Assembly (NCBI RefSeq): GCF_000411975.1
Contig: NZ_ASXG01000172.1
Location: 108,475-172,474, forward strand
DNA: 64,000 bases
Reading direction: 5' to 3'
DNA from: Amycolatopsis orientalis DSM 43388
GTDB taxonomy: Bacteria > Actinomycetota > Actinomycetes > Mycobacteriales > Pseudonocardiaceae
Below, one piece after another: positions 1-8,101 of this stretch. Numbering within the stretch: the stretch's first letter is position 1; every line of letters begins with the position of its first letter. A program made the position numbers and the translations under genes. The notes beneath the pieces are model-generated. The model ran no database searches, was not told the DNA's origin, and saw only the letters and a list, made by a program, of their open reading frames with translations.

Positions 1-2
1 CC

Positions 3-392
3 GCGGTCCTCGCCGACGGTCTGCCCACGACGCAGCAGGTGAGTTTTCTGCACCAGTACGCGTGGTACTGGTCAGGTCGCGGGGCCCGGACCGTCGCCTG
101 GCGTCCCGCTGCCGCGACCGCGCACCCCGGCGATCCAGCCGCCCTCCGCCAAGCGAGCCGCCTCGCCGAAACCGTGGCACGGGAACTCGAAACCGACTCC
201 GTGGGCGGCCCGCTGCGCCGCTACGCCGAGCGGTTCTGGGCGGAGTACCGGGATTCGGCCCGCCGCGTTACGCCTTACCGCGCCGCATTCCAGCACGTCC
301 ACCTCATGAACAATCGGCTCGGCGCCGTTCCCGGAGAGGAGGCCCAAATCGCCCGGTTGTTGTGGGTGCGCCGAGTGCGTAGCATGAAATAG
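3..392 (+). CDS. C-terminal part of a thiopeptide-type/lantibiotic dehydratase family protein (5' truncated by window edge)
   Basis: The reading frame is open from the first bases, so this is the 3' part of a gene that begins outside the window. About 130 residues are visible. The end carries a pattern HVHLMNNRLG followed by EEAQIARLL. This resembles the conserved C-terminal helix (HMxxNRLxG...E) of the SpaB_C/thiopeptide-type bacteriocin biosynthesis domain, the glutamate-elimination half of class I lanthipeptide dehydratases, which may also occur as a split protein. The match is by motif only. A small peptide ORF follows 61 bp downstream on the same strand, as expected in RiPP clusters, though that ORF does not look like a typical core peptide. 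Confidence 0.55.
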   Translation, partial: AVLADGLPTTQQVSFLHQYAWYWSGRGARTVAWRPAAATAHPGDPAALRQASRLAETVARELETDSVGGPLRRYAERFWAEYRDSARRVTPYRAAFQHVHLMNNRLGAVPGEEAQIARLLWVRRVRSMK

Positions 393-453
393 CGGGTAAT
401 TCGCCAACCAAATCGGCAATCGGAAATCACTACACCAGAGAGGGAGAACCATC

Positions 454-621
454 ATGGACTCAGGTTCCAGCGGCGCGGCGAGCGGCATCGGCGACCCGGA
501 CGACGATCACCCGAACCCCGTCGGGGACGCCGTGGTCAACGGCGTGCGCACGGTGCTCGACAAACTGGGCCCGGCGGGCAAGAAGGCCGCCGAACATCTG
601 CCGAAGAAGAAAGACAAGTAA
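454..621 (+). CDS. small hydrophilic peptide, 55 aa, unknown function
   Basis: The ATG is preceded by an AGGGAGA ribosome-binding site eight bases upstream, and codon use has the strong third-position GC of a real gene. The peptide has an acidic, Gly/Ser-rich start (DPDDDHPN) and a basic end (HLPKKKDK), with no Cys and few Ser/Thr. It therefore does not look like a lanthipeptide core. Its position right behind a dehydratase-domain gene makes a role in that RiPP locus possible, for example as a leader-like or accessory peptide, but this is inference. No family was recognised. Confidence 0.5.
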   Translation: MDSGSSGAASGIGDPDDDHPNPVGDAVVNGVRTVLDKLGPAGKKAAEHLPKKKDK

Positions 622-823
622 CATCCTCGCGGACACGGCGCGGACAGCGGGGCTTTCCTCGCTCTCCGCGCCGCAGCGGAATCACGCGGATTGCCAATTT
701 CCGGAAAGCTTGGCGGCTATCTCCTGCCGGTGAATTGAAGAGGTGAATCCGCGGAAACTGTGCGGCACTGCCTGCCGTCCGCCGACGGGCACCGTGCTTC
801 GCGCCAATGGCCCCGGCTCTAGC

Positions 824-893
824 CCGGACAGTGAGAAACCCTCCGTCACCAGGGGGTTTCTCACTAAGCTGTCTCGACCAGAAAGTGCGCCCG
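824..893. repeat. direct repeat copy 1: terminator plus last 8 nt of a tRNA-Arg 3' end
   Basis: This stretch aligns with 2153-2221 over about 70 bp with roughly a dozen differences. It contains a terminator-like hairpin (arms 830-841 and 853-864, loop core GTCACCA), then CTGTCTCGACCAGAAAGTG, then TGCGCCCG, the end of tRNA-Arg. The hairpin arms differ from copy 2 by paired changes that keep the stem. The copy has no tRNA body behind it. It reads like an attachment-site duplicate or a deleted tandem tRNA. Confidence 0.65.
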
Positions 894-1008
894 CTCGGCC
901 GACGTGCGCCATGACCGGCAAGAACGTCATGGGATGGCACGGCTGCGCGTCATCGTGAGTTGAATACGGGCCGAACCTGTTTGGCCGTTCGCGGGCGGCG
1001 ACCGCTGG

Positions 1009-1221
1009 TTAGCCCGCGCGCCCGGCGGGCAGGTCGTCAGTTATCCGGCGGATGACGTCCGCCGAGCCGTCATTGATCGGGGTGCGCGTGGCACCCGGCG
1101 CGACGGTGTTCACGCGCACGCCCTTCGGCCCGAACTCGGCCGCCCAACTGCGGGCGAGCTGTGCTTCGGCGGCCTTCGAGGCGGAGTAGAGGCCGACGAA
1201 CGCGTGCCCGGCCTCCGCCAT
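1009..1221 (-). pseudogene. fragment of a short-chain dehydrogenase/reductase (C-terminal third)
   Basis: The frame shows the SDR active-site region YSASKAAEAQLARSWAAEF and the following strand GVRVNTVAPGATRTPI, ending shortly after at GRAG. The Rossmann half with the TGxxxGxG motif is absent, and upstream sequence on this strand is a different gene fragment (an XRE regulator). It is therefore a truncated relic inside the tRNA-Arg scar. It cannot fold as a complete SDR. Confidence 0.65.
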
Positions 1222-1490
1222 CCAACCGGGGCGGCGAGGTCGCGCAGGTGCTCGCGTTCGATGTCGTTCAGGCCGAGCGCCCGCGACAGCGCTGCCACGA
1301 CATCCTCGCGGATAGTCGGTTGTCGGCCCTGATCGATGCAGCTGTAGTGGTCCGGGCTGAGCCCCGCGAGCACGGCGAGCTCCTCGCGGCGCAGCCCGGG
1401 TACCCGCCGCGGCCCGGGGAACGGCTCGATCCCCGCCTGCGCCGGGGTCAGGCGGTCCCGCCGCGAACGCAGGAAAGCCCCGCTGTCCAT
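1218..1490 (-). pseudogene. N-terminal fragment of an MmyB-type XRE regulator
   Basis: From the ATG at 1490 the frame reads a helix-turn-helix of the type RRVPGLRREELAVLAGLSPD...ALGLNDIEREHL, typical of the first 90 residues of actinobacterial XRE regulators with an MmyB ligand-binding tail. The similarity stops at about 1218, where the SDR fragment begins in another frame. The matching MmyB-like tail is found nearby on the opposite strand (1548-1748). The gene appears to have been broken and its halves separated by rearrangement. Confidence 0.6.
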
Positions 1491-1547
1491 CACCCGCAGC
1501 AGGCCGGGGTCAGCCGACTGCGGCGCGCTGCCCTCGCACGGGGCACG

Positions 1548-1748
1548 CTTGCCCGCGAGCGCATCCTGAACTGGGCCGATTTCGCCGCCGCGGCCGTCGG
1601 TTCGATGCGGTACGAGGTCGGCCGGCACCCCGGCGACCGGCGCCTCGCCGCGCTGGTCGCCGAGCTGCGGACCGCCAACCCGGACGTGGCACGCTGGTGG
1701 GATGATCACGGCGTCACCGACCGCACGTCGGTGAGCAAGCGGATCGAA
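1548..1748 (+). pseudogene. MmyB-like C-terminal regulator fragment, inverted relative to its N-terminal half
   Basis: The plus frame reads SMRYEVGRHPGDRRLAALV, then NPDVARWWDDHGV and SVSKR. This is the conserved pattern of the MmyB ligand-binding domain (RxEAGRHPxDxRLxxLV...RRWWxxHxV). No start codon or DNA-binding half precedes it on this strand. The N-terminal half of the same gene type lies 60 bp away on the minus strand, so at least one inversion has occurred. Confidence 0.55.
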
Positions 1749-2006
1749 CCGGATGGGCCCACCGCGCGGAACCTCCCGCTGCTCGCGTCGTGGGAAGGAT
1801 CTCCGCCCGCCCACCGACGCTTCATCCACACCGGACATTCCCCGCGCCCGGATGAGCCGCGCACCGCTGAGCTGTTCGACTTCTCGCCAGACGCGAGGAC
1901 CGTCATGACTGGCGAGTGGCGATACTGGTCGAGCGGCGAGAAAACGCGGGGGTGCCGAACCCGACCGGGCGCCAGGGCGGATACCCGAATTCCCAGAATC
2001 CGACCA

Positions 2007-2111
2007 ACCAGCACTGGTTACCGGCCGCTCGCGACCCGGCTCGACGACGCGGGGCGCACAGCTCGCCAGATCGCCGACATCCTCGAGCACGCAACAGAAA
2101 CCGAGCCATAA
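2007..2111 (+). pseudogene. possible tyrosine-recombinase (integrase) C-terminal remnant
   Basis: The last 34 codons of a plus-strand frame read LATRLDDAGRTARQIADILEHA. This resembles the LxDxAGxSARxIADQLGHA region before the catalytic tyrosine in actinomycete phage and ICE integrases. The tyrosine itself is not present before the stop. The position, 100 bp from the 3' end of tRNA-Arg, is where an integrase would sit in an integrated element. Weak motif evidence, strengthened by context. Confidence 0.3.
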
Positions 2112-2152
2112 CGCGGCAACCGATCGCTCCCGGCGCAGGTGAAAAACCGCGT

Positions 2153-2221
2153 CCGGACAAGCAAAAACCCCCTGTCACCAGGGGGTTTTTGCTATGCTGT
2201 CTCGACCAGACAGTGCGCCCG
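2153..2221. repeat. direct repeat copy 2: tRNA-Arg 3' end and its terminator
   Basis: This is the intact partner of the copy at 824-893. It covers the last 8 nt of tRNA-Arg, CTGTCTCGACCAGACAG and the terminator hairpin. The 1.3 kb between the copies holds only broken genes. Confidence 0.65.
2160..2192 (-). terminator. rho-independent-type terminator behind tRNA-Arg
   Basis: Arms AGCAAAAACCCCC and GGGGGTTTTTGCT pair perfectly around a short loop. Read on the minus strand, the hairpin lies about 20 bp after the tRNA-Arg 3' end. Confidence 0.75.
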
Positions 2222-2287
2222 AAGGGATTCGAACCCCTGACCTTCTGATCCGTAGTCAGATGCTCTATCCAGCTGAGCTACGGGCGC
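2214..2287 (-). tRNA. tRNA-Arg (ACG)
   Basis: A 74-nt cloverleaf with acceptor GCGCCCG/CGGGCGC, discriminator A, D-arm GCTC...GAGC, anticodon stem TCTGA/TCAGA with loop CTACGGA (anticodon ACG, decoding CGU/CGC/CGA through inosine), and a TTCGAAT T-loop. CCA is not encoded. It is the likely target site of the degraded element at lower coordinates. Confidence 0.95.
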
Positions 2288-2329
2288 GTGTTCAGTTGTT
2301 AACCTAGCACCTGCCGAAACAGGCACCAG

Positions 2330-2419
2330 CGGAGGCTCCGGGATTTGAACCCGGGAGGGGGGGTTACCCCCAACCGCATTAGCAGTGCGGCGCCATAGAC
2401 CAGACTAGGCGAAGCCTCC
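2330..2419 (-). tRNA. tRNA-Ser (GCT)
   Basis: A class II tRNA of 90 nt with acceptor GGAGGCT/AGCCTCC, discriminator G, anticodon stem CCGCA/TGCGG with loop CTGCTAA (anticodon GCT, reading AGC/AGU), a long G/C-rich variable arm and TTCAAAT T-loop. It lies 42 bp upstream of tRNA-Arg on the same strand and may be cotranscribed with it. Confidence 0.95.
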
Positions 2420-2485
2420 TGGGTCCTAACGACCACTGCTCAGATAGGTTACACACCCCTCCCGCCCCTCGGGAAGGCACCCCCC

Positions 2486-4210
2486 TTAACGCTGCAGCAG
2501 CCGCCGCAACCAGGGAGAACGGCCGCCGAGGCCCTCGGCTTCGAAGGTCGCGATGCCGACGCGCGGGAGCGATCCGACGCCCGGGTAGACGAGGTAACGC
2601 GGGACCCATCGGGGCTGGAACTTGGCGTTGAACCGGTAGAGGCTTTCGATCTGGATCCAGCGCGAGAAGAAGTGCAGGACCTTCGCCGACAGCCGCGCGA
2701 CCGGGCCGGCGCCGATGCGCTGGCCCTGTTCCATCAGGGCGCGGAAGGCGGCGAAGTTGAGCGACACGTGGTCGATGCCGTTCTCGCGGCAGTACAGCAG
2801 CAGCTCCGAGATCATCAGTTCGTTCACGCCGTTGTCGGCGGTGCGGTCCCGCCGCATCACGTCCAGCGACAGTCCCCGCTCGCCCCACGGCACGAACTGC
2901 AGCACACCTCGCACGCGCCCGCCCTGTTCCGCGGTGACGAGCACCGAACCCGGGTCGCCCATGCGGCCCAGCGCCATCGAGAACCCGCGTTCGGTCTCGG
3001 TGCCGCGCCAGGCGGCGGCCAGGTGCACCAGCTCGGGCAGCTCGCCGGGCCGCAGGTCCTCCGCCCTCCGCACGAGGACCTTGTAGCCGGCCCGCTTCGT
3101 CCGCGACGCCGCCTGCCGCACCCCGCGCATCACGCGGCCCTCCAGCGTGAACGTCTTGGTGTCGACGACCGCCTCGTCGCCGATTTCCAGCACCTCCAGG
3201 CCGAACCGGGCCCACACCGTCGCGCCCAGCTCGGACGCGCCCATCGCGGCGGGAATCCAGGCGTTGCGCTGGCAGATGCCCAGGTACTCCTCGATCGCGC
3301 CCGGCCAGGCCTCGTGGTCGCCGAGCGGGTCGGCGGACGTCAGCGCGACCCCGGCGATCACGCGGAACGTGACGGCCGCCTTGCCGGTCTTGGAGAACAC
3401 CGCGAACTTGTCGCGGCGCAGCGCGAAGTAGCCCAGCGAGTCCCGGTCCCCGTGCTGCTTGAGCAGTTCGTGCAGCCGTGCCAGTTCGTCGTCGGACAGC
3501 TCGGGCGCGGGTTCGGCCGAGCGCAGCAGGAAGTACGCCGACACCAGCACGCCGGTGATGCTGAAGAGCAGCCCGATCGACGCGGACAAGTCCTCGAACC
3601 ACATCTCGTGGAACACCGCGGGCCCGCTGACGCCGGTGAGCGCGAGCGCGGACTGGGACAGCCGGTCGCCGAAGCTCAGCGGGTCGAGCATCCGCGCGGG
3701 TGCGACCGACAGCAGCACGAAGTTGAGCACGAATCCGGCCAGCACCAGCTGCAGAAGCACCCGCAACGCGCGCCAACGGCCGACGGTCGGGTCTGGGCGG
3801 GCGATGAAGTACCGCCGGGTGCCGAGAAGCCCGGCCAGCAGCACCACCGACACCACGCCCGCGCCGAACACGTGTCGCAGCCCGAGGTGTGACAACGCCA
3901 GCAGCGCGGCGAAGCCGACCGCCAGCTGCCAAGCGCGGCGCTTGCGCCGCCGCAGCCCGGCGGCAAGCATGATCAGCAACACACCGGTGACCAGCGCCAC
4001 AGCGGCCGCCGCGGTGGTCGCTTCGCTCGGCAGCTCCAGCCATTTGGCCACGTGCCCGCGCACGTCGCGGCCCACCGGGACGACCGTGGACACGATCGCC
4101 AGCAGCCCGGCCAGCCTGGTCACCCAGGTGATCGCGACGACCGACGTGACGCCGGCCACCTGCCAAGTGTGCTGCGCGCGCGTCTCCGTCACCACGCGTG
4201 CAACACGCAC
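2486..4210 (-). CDS. MprF/LysX-like phosphatidylglycerol aminoacyltransferase (DUF2156 membrane protein), 574 aa
   Basis: The first 240 residues contain about six hydrophobic segments. The rest is the DUF2156 GNAT-like domain, with features such as DPLGDHEAWPGAIEEYL, WRGTETERGFSMALGRMGDP and NELMISELLLYC. The fold transfers an aminoacyl group from tRNA to phosphatidylglycerol, lowering negative membrane charge and giving resistance to cationic peptides. Mycobacterial LysX carries an additional lysyl-tRNA synthetase half; here the protein ends after the transferase domain, so charged tRNA must come from elsewhere. Start is a GTG at 4210. Amino acid specificity cannot be read from sequence. Confidence 0.85.
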   Translation of the reverse strand: MRVARVVTETRAQHTWQVAGVTSVVAITWVTRLAGLLAIVSTVVPVGRDVRGHVAKWLELPSEATTAAAAVALVTGVLLIMLAAGLRRRKRRAWQLAVGFAALLALSHLGLRHVFGAGVVSVVLLAGLLGTRRYFIARPDPTVGRWRALRVLLQLVLAGFVLNFVLLSVAPARMLDPLSFGDRLSQSALALTGVSGPAVFHEMWFEDLSASIGLLFSITGVLVSAYFLLRSAEPAPELSDDELARLHELLKQHGDRDSLGYFALRRDKFAVFSKTGKAAVTFRVIAGVALTSADPLGDHEAWPGAIEEYLGICQRNAWIPAAMGASELGATVWARFGLEVLEIGDEAVVDTKTFTLEGRVMRGVRQAASRTKRAGYKVLVRRAEDLRPGELPELVHLAAAWRGTETERGFSMALGRMGDPGSVLVTAEQGGRVRGVLQFVPWGERGLSLDVMRRDRTADNGVNELMISELLLYCRENGIDHVSLNFAAFRALMEQGQRIGAGPVARLSAKVLHFFSRWIQIESLYRFNAKFQPRWVPRYLVYPGVGSLPRVGIATFEAEGLGGRSPWLRRLLQR

Positions 4211-4241
4211 GGCCTTGCCATGCTTCCCCCCGCTTGCGCGT

Positions 4242-6221
4242 TCAGTCCGCGGCGAGCTCCACGAAGGGGGCCAACGCGGCCGGATTGGCCAGCGCGTCCC
4301 TGCTCACCGCCCTCTCCGGCGCGACTCCGGAGAGGATCCGCTTCACTGGTACTTCGCACTTCTTACCGTTCAACGTACGGGGAATCTCGGAAACGACGAT
4401 GAACCGATCGGGTACGTGTCGTGGCGACAGTGCGTTGCGAAGCTCTTTTCGCAGGTCAGGCTCGACTTCCTCGAGCGTGGCGCCGTCGGCGAGTACGAGA
4501 AAACACAGCAGCTGCCCGTCGTCGTTGCCCGCCGCCGACGTGTCGATGACCAGCGAGTCGGCGACCTCGGCGAACCCTTCCGCGACCCGGTAGAACTCGG
4601 CGGTGCCCATCCGGACGCCGCCGCGGTTGAGCGTCGAATCACTGCGGCCGTAGACCACGGCCGAACCGCGGCGCGTGATCTTGACCCAGTCGCCATGCCT
4701 CCAGATACCCGGGTAGGTCTCGAAGTACGCCTCGCGCAGCCGGGAACCGTCCGGGTCGTTCCAGAACGACACCGGCATCGACGGCATCGGCTCGGTGATC
4801 ACCAGCTCGCCGACCTCCTCGACCACCGGCTGGCCGTGCTCGTCGAACGCCGCCGCGGCCACGCCGAGCGCCCGGCAGGACAGCTCGCCGAGCCACACCG
4901 GCACGTCCGGCGCGGCGGCGACGATCGCCGCGCACAGGTCGGTGCCGCCGGAGACCGAGCAGATCTGCACGTCCCGGCCGATCGCGTCGGCGATCCAGCG
5001 GAAGCCCTCCGGCGACAACGGCGCACCAGTCGAGCCGACGACGCGCAGCGCGCTGAGGTCGTAGCGCTCGGCCGGCGCGAGGTCTGCTTTGAGGCAGCTC
5101 TGGATGAACGGCGCGGACGTGCCGAAGTAGGTGATCCGGTGCTGTTCGGCCAGATGCCACAGCGCGTTCAGGTCCGGATGGCCGGGACTGCCGTCGTACA
5201 GCACGATCGTGGCGCCGACCAGGAGCCCGGAGACGATGAAGTTCCACATCATCCAGCCGGTGGTGGTGAACCAGAACAACCGGTCGCCCGGCCCGAGCCC
5301 GCTCTGCAGGCCGAGCGCTTTGAAGTGCTCGACGACGATGCCGCCGTGGCCTTGGACGATGCCCTTCGGGAGCCCGGTCGTGCCCGAGGAATACAGGACC
5401 CACAACGGATGCGTGGCCTCCACCGGCTCGTACGCCAGCTCCCCGCCGGCGTGCTCGGCGAGCATCGCGTTCCAGTCGACGGCACCGTCGAGAGCCCCGT
5501 CTCCCAGGTATTTCACCAAAACCGTGACTTCCAGCGCCGGAAGCTGTTCGCGCAGCTGCTGAACGGTGCCGCGGATGTCGAAATTCCGGCCGTTGTAGGC
5601 GTATCCGTTCACCGCGATGAGCACTTTCGGCTCGATCTGGGTGAACCGGTCGGCGATCGCGCGGATCCCGAAGTCCGGGGAACACGACGACCAGATCGCG
5701 CCGAGGCTGGCGGTGGCGAGGAAGGCGATGAGCGTCTGCGGACAGTTCGGCGCGAGTGCGACGACGCGATCTCCTTTGCCGACGCCGAAAGCCCGCAACG
5801 CCGCCCGCGCGGCAGCGACGTGCGCACGGAGGTCGCCGTACGTGAACTGCTCGGCAAGCCCGTCCTCGCGGTGGAAAATCACCGCGAGTTCGTCGTCGGC
5901 CTTCGTCGCGCCGCCGGTGTCCGGGCGCAGTGCGTGCTCGGCGTAGTTGAGCGTGCCGCCGTCGAACCACTTCGCGTCCGGCATCGCGCCGGACAGGATT
6001 TCCCGCGGCTGTTCGTGCCAGCGCACGCCGAAGAACTCCGCGACCGCGGCCCAGAACTCCGGCACGTGCTCGACCGAGTAGCGCCACAGGTCGTCGTAAT
6101 CGGACAGGTCGACGCCGCGCTGCTCGCGCAGCCATCGGCGGAAGGCCTCGATCTTCGAGTCAGCGACCCGGTCCGGGTCGGGTCGCCAAAGCACCTCGGG
6201 AACAGCGGCGTTCTCGGTCAC
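4242..6221 (-). CDS. acetoacetate-CoA ligase (acetoacetyl-CoA synthetase), 659 aa
   Basis: An ANL-superfamily adenylating enzyme that activates acetoacetate with ATP and CoA, linking ketone bodies or PHB-derived acetoacetate to central carbon. It has the AACS-type N-terminus (DLWRYSVEHVPEFWAAVAEFF, then GTLNYAEHAL), the ATP-binding P-loop YSSGTTGLPKGIVQGHGG, the SGGTDLCA region and the C-terminal lysine motif LNGKKCEVPVKRIL. Length matches the family (about 650 aa). Start is GTG at 6221. It is followed by the lipid aminoacyltransferase 31 bp away on the same strand. Confidence 0.92.
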   Translation of the reverse strand: MTENAAVPEVLWRPDPDRVADSKIEAFRRWLREQRGVDLSDYDDLWRYSVEHVPEFWAAVAEFFGVRWHEQPREILSGAMPDAKWFDGGTLNYAEHALRPDTGGATKADDELAVIFHREDGLAEQFTYGDLRAHVAAARAALRAFGVGKGDRVVALAPNCPQTLIAFLATASLGAIWSSCSPDFGIRAIADRFTQIEPKVLIAVNGYAYNGRNFDIRGTVQQLREQLPALEVTVLVKYLGDGALDGAVDWNAMLAEHAGGELAYEPVEATHPLWVLYSSGTTGLPKGIVQGHGGIVVEHFKALGLQSGLGPGDRLFWFTTTGWMMWNFIVSGLLVGATIVLYDGSPGHPDLNALWHLAEQHRITYFGTSAPFIQSCLKADLAPAERYDLSALRVVGSTGAPLSPEGFRWIADAIGRDVQICSVSGGTDLCAAIVAAAPDVPVWLGELSCRALGVAAAAFDEHGQPVVEEVGELVITEPMPSMPVSFWNDPDGSRLREAYFETYPGIWRHGDWVKITRRGSAVVYGRSDSTLNRGGVRMGTAEFYRVAEGFAEVADSLVIDTSAAGNDDGQLLCFLVLADGATLEEVEPDLRKELRNALSPRHVPDRFIVVSEIPRTLNGKKCEVPVKRILSGVAPERAVSRDALANPAALAPFVELAAD

Positions 6222-6305
6222 CTGCCGATGCTAACCCCGGGATGCTCGCGAAGCCCGCTTTCGGCGGGACTCCGCTCCCTCCACAAAGGACACAGCTGGG
6301 GGTGC

Positions 6306-6938
6306 TCAGCGGAGGTGGGCGTCGAACCAGTCGAGGGTGCGCTGCCAGGCATCTTCGGCGGCGCTGGGGTCGGCGTCGAAGCGGTGGTTCGCGCCCGGAT
6401 AGCGCACCACGTTCGTCGCGACTTTCGCCGACGCCGCGGCTTGGCGCAGTTGCTCCACCTCGGCCTCGCCCGCCTCGTCCCCGGCATCGCCGTACATGCC
6501 GAGCCACGGGCTGGTCACGCGGCCGGCGATTTCCAGCAGCTTCGGCAGCTCCGCGACCGCCTGGCCGCCGACGCTCACCGCCGCGCCGAATTTGCGGTGC
6601 GAGGCGACGACCAGCGCCGCCGTGCCCCCGAGGTCGAAGCCGACCACACCGCGCAGGTCGGCGTCGACGCCGCGTTCGGTGAGCCAGTCGAGCGTGCGGT
6701 CGGTGGCGTCGAGCAGGTCGCGCTGAGTGAGCTGCTCGCCGGACTCGATGTGCGGGGTGACGGTGAGCCAGCCCTCGCCGGCCAGGCTTTTGACCAGCAG
6801 CAAGACGCCGTCGGTGACCCCGTCGCCCTCGTGCAGGACCACGAGGCCGCCGCGGAGTGCGCCGTCGGGTTCGGCGAAGGTGAGGCGAAGGGTGCTGCCG
6901 TCGGTACGCTGGTAGTCCTCGGTGGTCGTCGACGTCAT
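6306..6938 (-). CDS. dienelactone-hydrolase-family alpha/beta hydrolase with Asp at the nucleophile position
   Basis: About 210 residues with the DLH fold. There is an early LVVLHEGDG oxyanion region, a nucleophile-elbow region GVVGFDLGG, a late acid region GDAGDEAG and an ANHRF histidine. In canonical DLHs the elbow is GYCxGG or GFCxGG. Here residue 102 is Asp, so the cysteine nucleophile is missing and activity is uncertain. The start chosen is ATG 6938. A TTG at 6950 sits nearer a strong GGAGGTGA site and would add four residues. It is divergent from the HisC-like gene. Confidence 0.8.
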   Translation of the reverse strand: MTSTTTEDYQRTDGSTLRLTFAEPDGALRGGLVVLHEGDGVTDGVLLLVKSLAGEGWLTVTPHIESGEQLTQRDLLDATDRTLDWLTERGVDADLRGVVGFDLGGTAALVVASHRKFGAAVSVGGQAVAELPKLLEIAGRVTSPWLGMYGDAGDEAGEAEVEQLRQAAASAKVATNVVRYPGANHRFDADPSAAEDAWQRTLDWFDAHLR

Positions 6939-7042
6939 CGCCTCATGCAATCACCTCCAGGTGAACATTGGGAACCTTTCCGGATCCGCCGGGGCGAGAT
7001 ACGGTGACCCCGTCGTCCCGTGAAAACCGAGGAGTTCCGACG

Positions 7043-8101
7043 ATGCCGTCCCTCGCCCCCCGCCCTGACCTCGATTCGTTGCCGAAGTACGTCCCCGGCC
7101 GGACGATCGAAGGGGCCGTCAAGCTCGCGAGCAATGAGGTGCCCGGCGGTCCGCTGCCGAGCGTGCAGGCGGCGATCACGGCTGCGGTGACCGGGGTGAA
7201 CCGGTATCCGGACAACGGTTCCCAGGCGCTGCGCGAGCGGCTTTCGCGGCGGCTGGACGTGCCGGTGGAACGGCTCGCGATCGGCTGCGGTTCGGTTTCG
7301 CTGTGCCAGCAGATGATCCAGGCGCTGTGCGGCCCCGGCGACGAGGTGCTGTTCGGCTGGCGGTCGTTCGAGGCCTACCCGATCGTGGTCCAGGTGGCGC
7401 TCGCGACGGGCGTGAAGGTGCCGCTGACGCCGGAGCACGGGTTGGACCTCGACGCGATGCTGGCGCGGATCACCGACCGCACCAAGCTGGTCTTCGTCTG
7501 CAACCCGAACAACCCGACCGGCACGGTGCTGCACCGGGACGAGATCGAGCGGTTCCTCGAAGCGGTGCCGCCGCACGTGCTCGTGGTGCTGGACGAGGCG
7601 TACAAGGAGTTCGTCACCGACCCCGAGGTGCCAGACGGCGTCGAGTTCACGCGGACGCGCGGCAATGTGGCGGTGCTGCGGACGTTCTCGAAGGCGTACG
7701 GGCTCGCCGGGCTGCGGGTGGGGTACGCGGTGGCTCCGGAGCCGATCGCGCAGGCGTTGCAGCAGGTGTACGTGGCGTTCTCGGTGAACAGCATCGCGCA
7801 GGTCGCCGCGATCGCGTCGCTCGACGCGGAGGACGAACTGCTCGCCCGGTGCCAGGAAATCATCTCCGAGCGCACCCGCGTGCGGGACGCGCTGCTGGAG
7901 ATGGGCTACGAGATCCCGCCGACCCAGGCGAACTTCGTGTGGTTCCCGCTGGGCGAGGCCACCGCGGCTTTCGCGGACCACATGCTGGACCGGAAGCTGA
8001 TCGTGCGCCCGTTCCCCGGCGAGGGCGCGCGCGTGACGATCGGGACGCCGGAGGAGAACGACCTGATGCTGGCCGCGGCCAAGGAATTCCGGGCTATTTG
8101 A
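7043..8101 (+). CDS. HisC-family aminotransferase (histidinol-phosphate or aromatic amino acid aminotransferase), 352 aa
   Basis: A PLP fold type I enzyme. It has KLASNEVPGG near the start, GCGSVSLCQQMIQALCGPGDEV, the NPNNPTG motif, DEAYKEF and the Schiff-base lysine region TFSKAYGLAGLRVGY. The ending has VRPFPGEGARVTIGTPEEN. HisC and the actinobacterial aromatic aminotransferase (Pat) are close relatives. With no his genes here, the aromatic role is slightly favoured. The ATG at 7043 is preceded by GAGGAG. Its stop overlaps the convergent TauE gene by 8 bp. Confidence 0.88.
   Translation: MPSLAPRPDLDSLPKYVPGRTIEGAVKLASNEVPGGPLPSVQAAITAAVTGVNRYPDNGSQALRERLSRRLDVPVERLAIGCGSVSLCQQMIQALCGPGDEVLFGWRSFEAYPIVVQVALATGVKVPLTPEHGLDLDAMLARITDRTKLVFVCNPNNPTGTVLHRDEIERFLEAVPPHVLVVLDEAYKEFVTDPEVPDGVEFTRTRGNVAVLRTFSKAYGLAGLRVGYAVAPEPIAQALQQVYVAFSVNSIAQVAAIASLDAEDELLARCQEIISERTRVRDALLEMGYEIPPTQANFVWFPLGEATAAFADHMLDRKLIVRPFPGEGARVTIGTPEENDLMLAAAKEFRAI

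Noticed and set aside
1110..2090. Single 326-aa XRE regulator
   Set aside because: Only about 90 residues after the internal ATG at 1490 match the family; the upstream 200 codons are antisense to other fragments.
3459..7007. 1182-codon plus-strand open frame
   Set aside because: Antisense to the lipid aminoacyltransferase, acetoacetyl-CoA synthetase and DLH genes; sequence is Arg/Pro/Ala-rich with no domain pattern.
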